Below, piece by piece: positions 18,214 through 26,259 of a stretch of DNA of 64,000 nt. The translations under genes and the position numbers were made by a program. The stretch's first letter is position 1. Each line of letters starts with the position of its first letter. This DNA comes from Rhodocyclaceae bacterium (lineage in GTDB: Bacteria > Pseudomonadota > Gammaproteobacteria > Burkholderiales > Rhodocyclaceae). The notes beneath the pieces were generated by a model that was not told the DNA's origin, searched no databases, and worked only from the letters and a program-made list of their open reading frames with translations. The DNA is taken from assembly GCA_006218025.1 (NCBI GenBank), contig VBWA01000004.1:1-64000 (forward strand), in the 5' to 3' direction.

Positions 18214-18611
18214 TGTTCTTCTTCGCTAGGGATAAATGCAACGCATCAACTCGGCTTGATTGGCGCTGAGATGTCCAAATTGCTTCAGCGCTAAGGCTTA
18301 TAGGATGGCTGGTGGGTGTTGCTGGCATTATTGCACCAAACTCCTTGGACCAAGCCGGATGACCAAAATGTTGCGTTTGACATCGACCACCCTCCGCTTT
18401 TTTGCGCACGTCGTTTTTGCAGTGAATATTTGGTGGCGTTCCAACCGCACGCTCGCACGAATTGCGGACTAAAGAAGAGCCCAACGTGACATCTATCCTA
18501 TGCCTGTATCTTTGTCATAAAGCGCGAGCATACAATTGTTCGTCAATCACGCCTTGCACTCGGGTGCCACCGCAAGGCTGCCTATCGAGCTGCTGGTTAC
18601 TCAAAAATGCC
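18214..18611. other. Island leader region without a gene
   Basis: About 400 bases between the first island gene and the right flanking repeat. It must hold the promoter of the minus-strand operon. Short open frames on both strands have no recognisable features. I see no terminal inverted repeat matching the left end. Confidence 0.5.
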
Positions 18612-18812
18612 AGCTCTAGCACCATCGCTATCGTGCGCATGGTGATCGCCATTGCCAGCGAACTGGAACACAAGGTCATTGCCGAGGGCGTCGAGACTCC
18701 GGAGCAACTGGAATTCCTGCGGCAGCACCACTGCCTCGAATATCAGGGCTATCTTTGCAGCCAGGCAGTGCCGCCGGGCGAGGCCCGGCGCCTGCTCGGC
18801 CTCGGCCCCTGA
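18612..18812 (+). pseudogene. 3' fragment of an EAL-domain gene
   Basis: Encodes the last roughly 65 residues of an EAL domain (IVRMVIAIASELEHKVIAEG to ARRLLGLGP), nearly the same as the C-terminus of the protein at 9101-11395 but with scattered substitutions. The 5' part is missing and the region before it is island DNA, so it has no start of its own. It is part of the right flanking repeat. Confidence 0.88.
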
Positions 18813-18887
18813 CCGCGCGATTCCGCATCGGGGAAATGTCGAAAAAAAACGGAGCCCGCGGGCTCCGTAATCACAATCCAGGACTCT
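18630..18887 (+). repeat. Right flanking repeat of the foreign island
   Basis: Direct copy of 11213-11475 lacking 5 bases of the tRNA anticodon stem. The substitutions (13-14 by eye, mostly third-codon positions) mean it is not a fresh duplication. Confidence 0.85.
18842..18867 (-). terminator. Minus-strand rho-independent terminator (right copy)
   Basis: Same CGGAGCCC/GGGCTCCG hairpin plus T8 as at 11425-11450, placed just 3' of the truncated tRNA-His. It was probably the natural terminator of that tRNA. Confidence 0.72.
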
Positions 18888-18908
18888 ACCAACTGAGCTA
18901 CGGCCACC
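18869..18908 (-). pseudogene. tRNA-His(GTG), 5' half only
   Basis: On the minus strand the sequence has the extra G at position -1 typical of tRNA-His, the acceptor strand GTGGCCG, the D-arm GCTCAGTTGGTAGAGT and the anticodon loop TTGTGAT. It then jumps straight into the terminator. The 3' side of the anticodon stem, the T-arm and the 3' acceptor strand are absent, so it cannot be a working tRNA. A functional tRNA-His must exist elsewhere. Confidence 0.82.
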
Positions 18909-19040
18909 ACCGAAACTGCACGCCGTCCGGAAAGAAGACCCGGCTCGGCAGGGGGCGAATTATGGAAGATGGCAGCAAAAGAATCAAGCAATCAACCATC
19001 CTGAGCTTGTCACCCCATCTGAACTCGCGTAAGATATTTG

Positions 19041-19063
19041 CAGAACATTGTTCCACTATGCAG
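19041..19063 (+). promoter_or_regulatory. Candidate IclR operator, operon 1
   Basis: CAGAAC-ATT-GTTCC followed by ACTATGCAG, 53 bases upstream of the first acyl-CoA dehydrogenase gene. The core GAAC-N3-GTTC is a palindrome. The same 23-base motif with four changes occurs at 40288-40310 before the second catabolic operon. Confidence 0.6.
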
Positions 19064-19115
19064 TTCTGCAGGCTTTTCAGCCGCAAGACGGCACCCATCA
19101 TAGGACCCGACATCC

Positions 19116-20336
19116 ATGGATCTCAATTTCACTGCCGAGGAGCAGTCGTTCAGGGAAGACGTGCGCCGCTTTCTGCGGGCGAAACTGCCTGCCGAAATCA
19201 GCCGCAAAGTGCTCGGCGGCAAGCGCCTGGAAAAGGACGATTTCGTCCGCTGGCAACAGATACTGCACGCGCAGGGATGGGGTGCGGTGGGATGGCCCAC
19301 GGCCTTCGGCGGCACCGGCTGGAATGCCGTGCAGCAGCATATCTTCGACGAGGAATGCTCTGATGCGGGAGCGCCGCTGCAACTGCCCTTCGGCCTCAAG
19401 ATGGTGGCGCCGGTGATCATGGCCTTCGGCAATCCGGCGCAGCAGCAACGCTTCCTGCCACGCATCATCGACGGCAGCGACTGGTGGTGCCAGGGCTATT
19501 CCGAGCCCGGCTCGGGCTCCGATCTCGCCTCGCTCAAGATGCGCGCTGTCCGGGTCAACTCACCTGAGGGCGACCATTACGTGGTGAACGGCCAGAAAAC
19601 CTGGAACACCCTCGGCCAGTACGCCGACTGGATCTTTTGCCTGGTGCGTACCAGCACCGAAGGACGCCAGCAGGAAGGCATTTCCTTCCTGCTGATCGAC
19701 ATGAAGACGCCGGGCATCACGGTGCGCCCGATCATCATGCTGGACGGCGAACACGAGATCAACGAAGTCTGGTTCGAGGACGTCCGGGTTCCCGTGCAGA
19801 ATCTGATCGGCGAAGAGAACAAGGGCTGGACCTATGCCAAGTTCCTGCTCGGCCACGAGCGCACCGGCATCGCCGGCGTCGGCCGCTCCAAGCGCGAGCT
19901 GAAGAAGCTGAAGGAAATCGCCCGCAAGGAGACCGCCAACGGCCGGCCGCTCATCGAGGATCAGCGCTTTCGCGACCGCATCGCGCAGGTCGAGCTCGAA
20001 CTCATGGCGCTGGAGATCACCAACCTGCGCGTGATTTCGGCTGAGGGAGAGAAGAAGCTCGCGCCCGGACCCGAGGCCTCCATCCTCAAGATCAAGGGTT
20101 CCGAAATCCAGCAGATGCTGACCGAGCTGCAAATGCAGGCACTGGGCCACTACGCCCTGCCCTGGATCGAGGAGGCGCTGGATGCGGCCTGGACCGGCGA
20201 CGCGCTGATGGAAGCCTATGCCGACCATGCCGCGCCGCTCTCCGGCCGCTACTTCAACTTCCGCAAGACCACCATCTACGGCGGTTCCAACGAAATCCAG
20301 AAAAACATCATCTCGCAGATGATTCTCGGCCTGTAA
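19116..20336 (+). CDS. Acyl-CoA dehydrogenase, large subunit of a heteromeric enzyme
   Basis: A FAD-dependent acyl-CoA dehydrogenase of 406 residues, similar in pattern to PimC of pimeloyl-CoA breakdown and to the FadE-type alpha subunits of steroid side-chain degradation. Key segments: QGYSEPGSGSDLAS (about residues 129-142, flavin/substrate contact), GQKTWNTLGQYADW, and YGGSNEIQKNII at the end. The usual YEGT near the C-terminus, which carries the catalytic glutamate in many homotetrameric enzymes, reads YGGS here; heteromeric members place their base elsewhere. The small-subunit gene follows 12 bases later. It introduces a double bond next to the CoA thioester, passing electrons to ETF. 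Confidence 0.88.
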   Translation: MDLNFTAEEQSFREDVRRFLRAKLPAEISRKVLGGKRLEKDDFVRWQQILHAQGWGAVGWPTAFGGTGWNAVQQHIFDEECSDAGAPLQLPFGLKMVAPVIMAFGNPAQQQRFLPRIIDGSDWWCQGYSEPGSGSDLASLKMRAVRVNSPEGDHYVVNGQKTWNTLGQYADWIFCLVRTSTEGRQQEGISFLLIDMKTPGITVRPIIMLDGEHEINEVWFEDVRVPVQNLIGEENKGWTYAKFLLGHERTGIAGVGRSKRELKKLKEIARKETANGRPLIEDQRFRDRIAQVELELMALEITNLRVISAEGEKKLAPGPEASILKIKGSEIQQMLTELQMQALGHYALPWIEEALDAAWTGDALMEAYADHAAPLSGRYFNFRKTTIYGGSNEIQKNIISQMILGL

Positions 20337-20348
20337 GGAAAGCACCCC

Positions 20349-21482
<1,134 letters not shown>

Positions 21483-21483
21483 G

Positions 21484-23289
21484 ATGACGGGAATCATCAA
21501 TCGCCGCGACCTCGAATTTCAGCTCTTTGAAGTCCTCGACACCGAAGCCCTGACTTCGCGCCCGCGCTACGCCGAGCACAGCAAGGAAACCTTCCTCGCC
21601 GTGCTCGATACGGCCGAGGCGATGGCAACCGAGAAGTTCGCGCCGCACAACCGCAAGGCGGACGAGAACGAACCGACCTTCGACGGCAGCAGTGTGCGCA
21701 TGATCCCCGAGGTCAAGGAGGCGCTGAAGCATTTCTGCGAGGCCGGCTTCATCGCCGCGGCGCACGATTTCGAGCGCGGCGGCATGCAGTTGCCGGTGGT
21801 CATGACCCAGGCCGCCTTCTCGCTGTTCAAGAGCGCCAACGTCGGCACCGCCGCCTATCCCTTCCTCACCATCGGCAACGCCAACGTCATTCACCGCTTC
21901 GGAACCGAAGCGCAGCACCGGAAGTATCTCGGCCCGCTGCTGGCCGGCCGTTTCTTCGGCACCATGGCGCTGACCGAGCCGCAAGCCGGGTCGAGCCTGT
22001 CCGACATCACGACCAGCGCCACGCCCAATCCCGACGGCAGCTATTCGATCAGCGGCAACAAGATTTTCATTTCCGCCGGCGATCACGAACTGTCCGAAAA
22101 CATCGTGCATCTGGTGCTGGCGAAAATTCCCGGCGGGCCGCCCGGGGTCAAGGGAATTTCGCTGTTCATCGTGCCGAAATTCCGCGTCAATGAGGACGGC
22201 ACTCTGGGCCAGCGCAATGACGTGACGCTGACCGGCCTGATCCACAAGATGGGCTATCGCGGAACCACCTCGACCATGCTGGCTTTCGGCGAGCAGGGCC
22301 AATGCGTCGGCGAACTGGTGGGCGAGGCGCACAAGGGCCTGTCCTACATGTTCCACATGATGAACGAGGCGCGCATCGGCGTCGGCATGGGCGCCGTGAT
22401 GCTCGGCTACCGCGGCTACCTCGCCTCGCTCGACTACGCGCGGGAGCGCCCGCAGGGACGGGCGCCGACCAACAAGAATCCCGCCGCGCCGCAAGTGCCG
22501 ATCATCGAGCATGCCGACGTCAAGCGCATGCTGCTGGCACAGAAAGCCTATGTCGAAGCCGGCTACGCGCTGTGCCTGTATTGCGCACGGCTGGTCGATG
22601 AAACAAAAGTCGGCGCTGGTGATACGGCGAAGCAGGAGGCCGGAATGCTGCTCGACCTGCTGACCCCGATCGCCAAGTCCTGGCCCTCGCAGTGGTGCCT
22701 CGAAGCCAACAGCCTCGCCATCCAGATCCACGGCGGCTACGGCTATACCCGCGAATATCCGGTCGAGCAGTTCTACCGCGACAATCGCCTCAATCCCATT
22801 CACGAAGGCACGCACGGCATCCAGGCGCTGGACTTGCTGGGCCGCAAGGCGGTGATGAACGGCGGCGCGGCGATGAAGCTGTTCGTGCGCGAGGCGCAGG
22901 AGACTATCGCCGCAGCGAAGGCGGACGAGGCCCTCGCTGGCTACGCCGCCGAACTGGATGCCGCGCTGGGCGAGATTGCGATCACGCTGCAGGCGCTCGG
23001 CCCCGTGCTGGCGAGCAATCCGACGCTTGCGCTGGCCAACGCCGTGCTGTTCCTCGAAGCCTTCGGGCATACGGTCATCGCCTGGATCTGGCTGCGTCAG
23101 GCGCTGGCGGCGCAGCGCGGGCTGCAACGGGGCGCGCTTGCCCACGTAACGGACGCGGCCTTTTATCGTGGCAAACTGGCGGCCTGTCGCTGGTTCTACC
23201 GCTGGGAACTGCCCAAGACGAGGCAGTGGCACGAACTGCTGCGCAGCCTCGACGACACCACGCTGACCATGCCCCACGAAAGTTTCTAA
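21484..23289 (+). CDS. Long-form acyl-CoA dehydrogenase
   Basis: A 601-residue acyl-CoA dehydrogenase with an extra N-terminal segment and a C-terminal extension, as in FadE-type enzymes of about 600 residues. Flavin contact ALTEPQAGSSLSDI (about residues 162-175), the catalytic glutamate region NPIHEGTHGIQALDLL (about 437-452), and QIHGGYGYTREYPVEQFYRD before it. Unlike the heteromeric pair it keeps the usual EGT. A copy of the dispersed repeat (22608-22619) encodes the loop KVGAGDT in it. One base separates it from the preceding gene. Confidence 0.9.
   Translation: MTGIINRRDLEFQLFEVLDTEALTSRPRYAEHSKETFLAVLDTAEAMATEKFAPHNRKADENEPTFDGSSVRMIPEVKEALKHFCEAGFIAAAHDFERGGMQLPVVMTQAAFSLFKSANVGTAAYPFLTIGNANVIHRFGTEAQHRKYLGPLLAGRFFGTMALTEPQAGSSLSDITTSATPNPDGSYSISGNKIFISAGDHELSENIVHLVLAKIPGGPPGVKGISLFIVPKFRVNEDGTLGQRNDVTLTGLIHKMGYRGTTSTMLAFGEQGQCVGELVGEAHKGLSYMFHMMNEARIGVGMGAVMLGYRGYLASLDYARERPQGRAPTNKNPAAPQVPIIEHADVKRMLLAQKAYVEAGYALCLYCARLVDETKVGAGDTAKQEAGMLLDLLTPIAKSWPSQWCLEANSLAIQIHGGYGYTREYPVEQFYRDNRLNPIHEGTHGIQALDLLGRKAVMNGGAAMKLFVREAQETIAAAKADEALAGYAAELDAALGEIAITLQALGPVLASNPTLALANAVLFLEAFGHTVIAWIWLRQALAAQRGLQRGALAHVTDAAFYRGKLAACRWFYRWELPKTRQWHELLRSLDDTTLTMPHESF
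22608..22619 (-). repeat. Dispersed repeat, copy 2
   Basis: Minus-strand orientation, preceded by CGCCGTATCA. It lies inside the long acyl-CoA dehydrogenase gene and encodes KVGAGDT on the plus strand. Confidence 0.6.
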
Positions 23290-23293
23290 TGCC

Positions 23294-24076
23294 ATGAGCC
23301 ACCCCAATATCCTCGTCACCGACAGCGACGGCATTTTCTGCATCGAGATCAGCCGCCGCGACAAGAAGAACGCCATCACCAGCGACATGTATCGCGCGAT
23401 GAGCGATGCCCTGTGCCACGCCCGCGAGCAGCACCACGTCAGGGTCGTGCTCATCAGGGGGCAGAGCGACCTGTTCACCGCCGGCAACGATCTCGGCGAT
23501 TTCCTGCATCGCAAGGTAAACGACCCGAGCGCGGCGATTCCCTTCCTGCACCTCCTGGCCGCTTTCGAAAAGCCTTTGGTAGCCGCCGTCGCCGGCAATG
23601 CGGTGGGCATCGGCACGACAATGCTGCTGCATTGCGACCTGGTCTATGCCGCCGACAACGCAAAGTTCCAACTGCCCTTCGTCAATCTCGCGCTCTGCCC
23701 CGAGGCCGGCTCCAGCCTGCTGCTGCCGCGCCTTGCCGGCCACCAGCGCGCGGCCGAACTGCTGCTGCTCGGCGAACCCTTCGATGCCGCAACGGCGCGC
23801 GAGGCAGGATTCGTCAATCGCGTGGTCGCTGCCGATCAGTTGATGGAGACGGCCATGGCCGCCGCCAGGAAACTCGCCGCGCTGCCGAGCCAGTCGCTGG
23901 CCGTCACCAAGGCGCTGATGAAGCGTCCGCCGGACCGCAGCGCCATCGAGACCATCGACGAAGAAGCGATCTACTTCGCCGACCTCGTCGCCGCCCCGGC
24001 GGCCAAAGAAATCATCAGTGCCTTCCTTGAGAAGCGCGCGCCCGATCCCGGGAAGATTCACGGAGCCAAGCCATGA
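23294..24076 (+). CDS. Crotonase-family enzyme, delta3-delta2-enoyl-CoA isomerase-like
   Basis: A 260-residue crotonase. The oxyanion-hole segments are LFTAGNDLGDF and AVAGNAVGIGTT. The residues after the second hole read LALCPEAGSS, matching the ECI2/PECI isomerase pattern (SxE-G-SS region with one glutamate) better than the two-glutamate pattern of hydratases. It would move a 3,4 double bond to the 2,3 position so that beta-oxidation can continue. Its stop overlaps the next ATG (ATGA). A plain hydratase is possible but less likely. Confidence 0.78.
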   Translation: MSHPNILVTDSDGIFCIEISRRDKKNAITSDMYRAMSDALCHAREQHHVRVVLIRGQSDLFTAGNDLGDFLHRKVNDPSAAIPFLHLLAAFEKPLVAAVAGNAVGIGTTMLLHCDLVYAADNAKFQLPFVNLALCPEAGSSLLLPRLAGHQRAAELLLLGEPFDAATAREAGFVNRVVAADQLMETAMAAARKLAALPSQSLAVTKALMKRPPDRSAIETIDEEAIYFADLVAAPAAKEIISAFLEKRAPDPGKIHGAKP

Positions 24077-24525
24077 GCCTGAACATCCCGGTCGGCTTCA
24101 CGCCGCTCAAGCGCGGCGGCGGCTACCTGAGCAGTCTCGGCCCCTGGTATTACCGCATCGATAAAGCGAAGGGCGAAAAAGGCCAACTGGTGCTCGCCAT
24201 CCGCATCGAGGATCGCCACACCAACATCCGCCACATCGCCCACGGCGGCTTCCTCGTCACCATTGTCGACACGGCCCTGGGCATTGTCGTCTCCAGCTCG
24301 CGCGAGCCGGCGCAGCCCATCGTCACGGTGAGCCTTACCACCAATTTCATCGCCTCAGCCTCCCCCGGTGACTGGGTCGAAGCCCATGTCGACATCGACC
24401 GCATGGGCGGCCGCCTGGCCTATGCCAGTTGCCGCTTGCTGGTCGGCGAGCGCTGCATCATGACCGGCAGCGGCGTCTTTGCACTGATGAAACCGGTGGT
24501 ACCCAAAGAACAAACCGATGGCTGA
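24073..24525 (+). CDS. PaaI-type hotdog thioesterase
   Basis: A 150-residue single-hotdog protein with the family core RHIAHGGFLVTIVDTALGIV (about residues 55-75). Such proteins hydrolyse stalled acyl-CoA esters and free CoA during catabolism. It overlaps the previous gene by four bases. It is short and soluble with no signal. Confidence 0.82.
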   Translation: MSLNIPVGFTPLKRGGGYLSSLGPWYYRIDKAKGEKGQLVLAIRIEDRHTNIRHIAHGGFLVTIVDTALGIVVSSSREPAQPIVTVSLTTNFIASASPGDWVEAHVDIDRMGGRLAYASCRLLVGERCIMTGSGVFALMKPVVPKEQTDG

Positions 24526-24569
24526 GTTGTCACCACTACCGCGTCCTCCAAACCAGAAACAAGGCCCCC

Positions 24570-25031
24570 ATGTCCGCCAGAGACCCCCTGATTCCCGCCG
24601 ATCCCGATTTCGCCGCGACCATACGCCGCGGCACGCTGGGCATGCCGATCGCGCGCTTCTTCGGCGTCGAGTTCACCGACATCCGCCCGGGTCATCTCGA
24701 AGCGGTGTTGCCCTACCGCGATGAACTGAGCTACCGGCCCGGCCACTTCCAGGGCACGGCCGTTTCCGCCGTCGCCTATTTCGCCGCGACCTCGGCTCTG
24801 GGCACCCTGCTCGCGGCCGACCGCATCGGCCTGACGCTGGACCAGAACGTGAAATTCCTCGCTCCGGCGGTGGGCGAACGGCTGGTCGCGCGCGGCCGCG
24901 TTATCAGCGCCGGCTACTCCGTCGGCGTCGGCACATCCGATGTGTTTGCCGTGCGCGACGGCAAGGAAACTCTGTGCGCCACGGCGCAAGTCACCGTGCG
25001 CAATGTCGACCGCAAGAAGCTGGAGGGTTGA
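24570..25031 (+). CDS. Second hotdog-fold thioesterase-like protein
   Basis: A 153-residue hotdog protein (RFFGVEFTDIRPGHLEAVLP; QGTAVSAVAYFAATSALG; VKFLAPAVGERLVARGRVI). The central helix reads FQGTAVSAVAYFAA, where PaaI proteins usually have HGG and an aspartate or glutamate, so the active site may differ and the activity is uncertain. It starts at ATG 24570, 44 bases after the first thioesterase. Related to the protein at 40331-40765, which keeps HGG. Confidence 0.75.
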   Translation: MSARDPLIPADPDFAATIRRGTLGMPIARFFGVEFTDIRPGHLEAVLPYRDELSYRPGHFQGTAVSAVAYFAATSALGTLLAADRIGLTLDQNVKFLAPAVGERLVARGRVISAGYSVGVGTSDVFAVRDGKETLCATAQVTVRNVDRKKLEG

Positions 25032-25032
25032 C

Positions 25033-25764
25033 GTGCAAAAAATTCACGTCCTGCTGAAGAAAGAAGAACTCGACGCCCAGCGCCTCGAAGGCAAGGTGGT
25101 GGTGGTGCTCGACATCCTGTTCGCCACTTCGTCCATCGTCACCGCACTGGCCCACGGCACCACGGAAGTCATTCCGACGCTGGACGGCCGCGCGGCACAG
25201 GCGGCAGCCGAGAAATATCCGGCGGGCTCCTACGTGCTGTCCGGCGAACTCAACGCCGACACGCTGGAGGGCTTCGTCCATCCGACGCCGAAGGCGCTGC
25301 TGGCGGAAGGCATCGCCGGCCGCCGCCTGATCTACTGCACCACCAACGGTACCGTGGCGCTGGCCAAGTCGAAGGGTGCCGCCCATGTCTATGCCGCGGC
25401 CTTGCTCAACGGCCGCGCCGTGGTCGAGCGCATCGTCGCCGACCACCCTGAGAGCACCATCCTGATCGTCTGTTCCGGCTCGGCCGATAACTTCAACCTG
25501 GAAGACTTCTACGGCGCCGGCTACCTGGTTTCGCTGTTCCGTCGCCGCTTATTGGCCAACGCGGCCAGCGCCGACTATTCGGATGCGGCGCTCGCCGCCG
25601 AACTGCTGCACGACCATTGCGACGGCCTCGATGCGCTGCGCCGCGCTCGCGTCGGCCGCATGATGCTGGCGCGCCGGCTCGACGCCGAAGTGGCCTTCGC
25701 CGCGCAGGAAAGCTGTTACGACGTGGTGCCGCTGCTGCAGGACGGCGCCCTGCGTCCCGTCTGA
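25033..25764 (+). CDS. ComB-like 2-phosphosulfolactate phosphatase family protein
   Basis: A 243-residue protein of the ComB family, starting at GTG 25033, one base after the previous stop. Family segments: VVVLDILFATSSIVTAL (about 23-39), LSGELN, YCTTNGTVAL and IVCSGSADNFNLEDFYGAG. ComB dephosphorylates 2-phosphosulfolactate in coenzyme M synthesis, but this organism shows no such pathway and bacterial members often occur in unrelated operons. The DVLRATTTI of classical ComB reads DILFATSSI. Its job in acyl-CoA breakdown is unknown. Confidence 0.75.
   Translation: MQKIHVLLKKEELDAQRLEGKVVVVLDILFATSSIVTALAHGTTEVIPTLDGRAAQAAAEKYPAGSYVLSGELNADTLEGFVHPTPKALLAEGIAGRRLIYCTTNGTVALAKSKGAAHVYAAALLNGRAVVERIVADHPESTILIVCSGSADNFNLEDFYGAGYLVSLFRRRLLANAASADYSDAALAAELLHDHCDGLDALRRARVGRMMLARRLDAEVAFAAQESCYDVVPLLQDGALRPV
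25565..25576 (+). repeat. Dispersed repeat, copy 3 (core only)
   Basis: Inside the ComB-like gene, encoding ASADYS. Only the 12-base core matches; the upstream extension is absent, so this one may be chance. Confidence 0.35.
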
Positions 25765-25782
25765 TCCATCCCGAGGCAAGCC

Positions 25783-26259
25783 ATGAGCAAGACATACAAG
25801 TACTACTGGGAAGATTTTCCGGTCGGCAAGATCAGCGAATTCGGCGGCATCACCGTCACTGCCGAAGAGATCATCGACTTCGCGAAGAAGTTCGATCCGC
25901 AGCCCTTCCACCTCTCCGAAGAAGGCGGCAGGAACAGCCTGTTCGGCGGGCTGTGCGCCAGCGGCTGGCACACCTGCGCACTTGCGATGCGCATGATGTG
26001 CGACGAATATCTGCTGGAAACCGCCAGCCTCGGTTCGCCCGGCCTCGAAAACATCCGCTGGCTGAAACCGGTGCGCCCCGGCGATACGCTGCGCGTGCGC
26101 TCGGTCGTGATCGAGGCGCGACCGATGGAAAGCAAGCCCCACGTCGGCCTGGTCCTCGTGCGCTGGGAAGTGCTGAACCAGAACAACGAGGAAGTCGCAC
26201 AAATGGAAGGCTACGGCATGTACCGCCGGCGCAACCCCGGAGCGCCGAAGGAAGAATGA
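25783..26259 (+). CDS. MaoC-family enoyl-CoA hydratase
   Basis: A 158-residue (R)-specific hydratase-type hotdog protein. It opens YYWEDFPVGKISEFGGITVT, continues EEIIDFAKKFDPQPFHLSEE (the aspartate and histidine of the hydratase 2 motif) and has LCASGWHTCALAMRM. It would add water to a 2-enoyl-CoA. The stop overlaps the ligase start (ATGA), so the two are coupled. Confidence 0.86.
   Translation: MSKTYKYYWEDFPVGKISEFGGITVTAEEIIDFAKKFDPQPFHLSEEGGRNSLFGGLCASGWHTCALAMRMMCDEYLLETASLGSPGLENIRWLKPVRPGDTLRVRSVVIEARPMESKPHVGLVLVRWEVLNQNNEEVAQMEGYGMYRRRNPGAPKEE

Larger units (their letters stand above)
11476..18611. mobile_element. AT-rich genomic island inserted at a tRNA-His/EAL-gene junction
   Basis: About 7.1 kb with base composition visibly AT-richer than both flanks and with codon use to match. 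It carries five minus-strand genes in one operon and no recognisable integrase, transposase or replication gene. Near-identical repeats of about 260 bp flank it (11213-11475 and 18630-18887); the exact shared core at both ends is the tRNA-His anticodon arm. A 207-base stretch (11476-11682) after the last gene and about 400 bases before the first hold no gene. How it moved is unknown: loss of an integrase, or homologous recombination through the repeats, both fit. Confidence 0.75.

Noticed and set aside
18167-18484. A 105-codon minus-strand frame upstream of the island operon
   Set aside because: No ribosome site or recognisable sequence, and it overlaps the start of the GNAT-ABC gene in another frame; more likely leader DNA.
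11476-18611. A transposon or prophage
   Set aside because: No transposase, integrase, phage gene or terminal inverted repeats found; kept as an island of unknown mobility.
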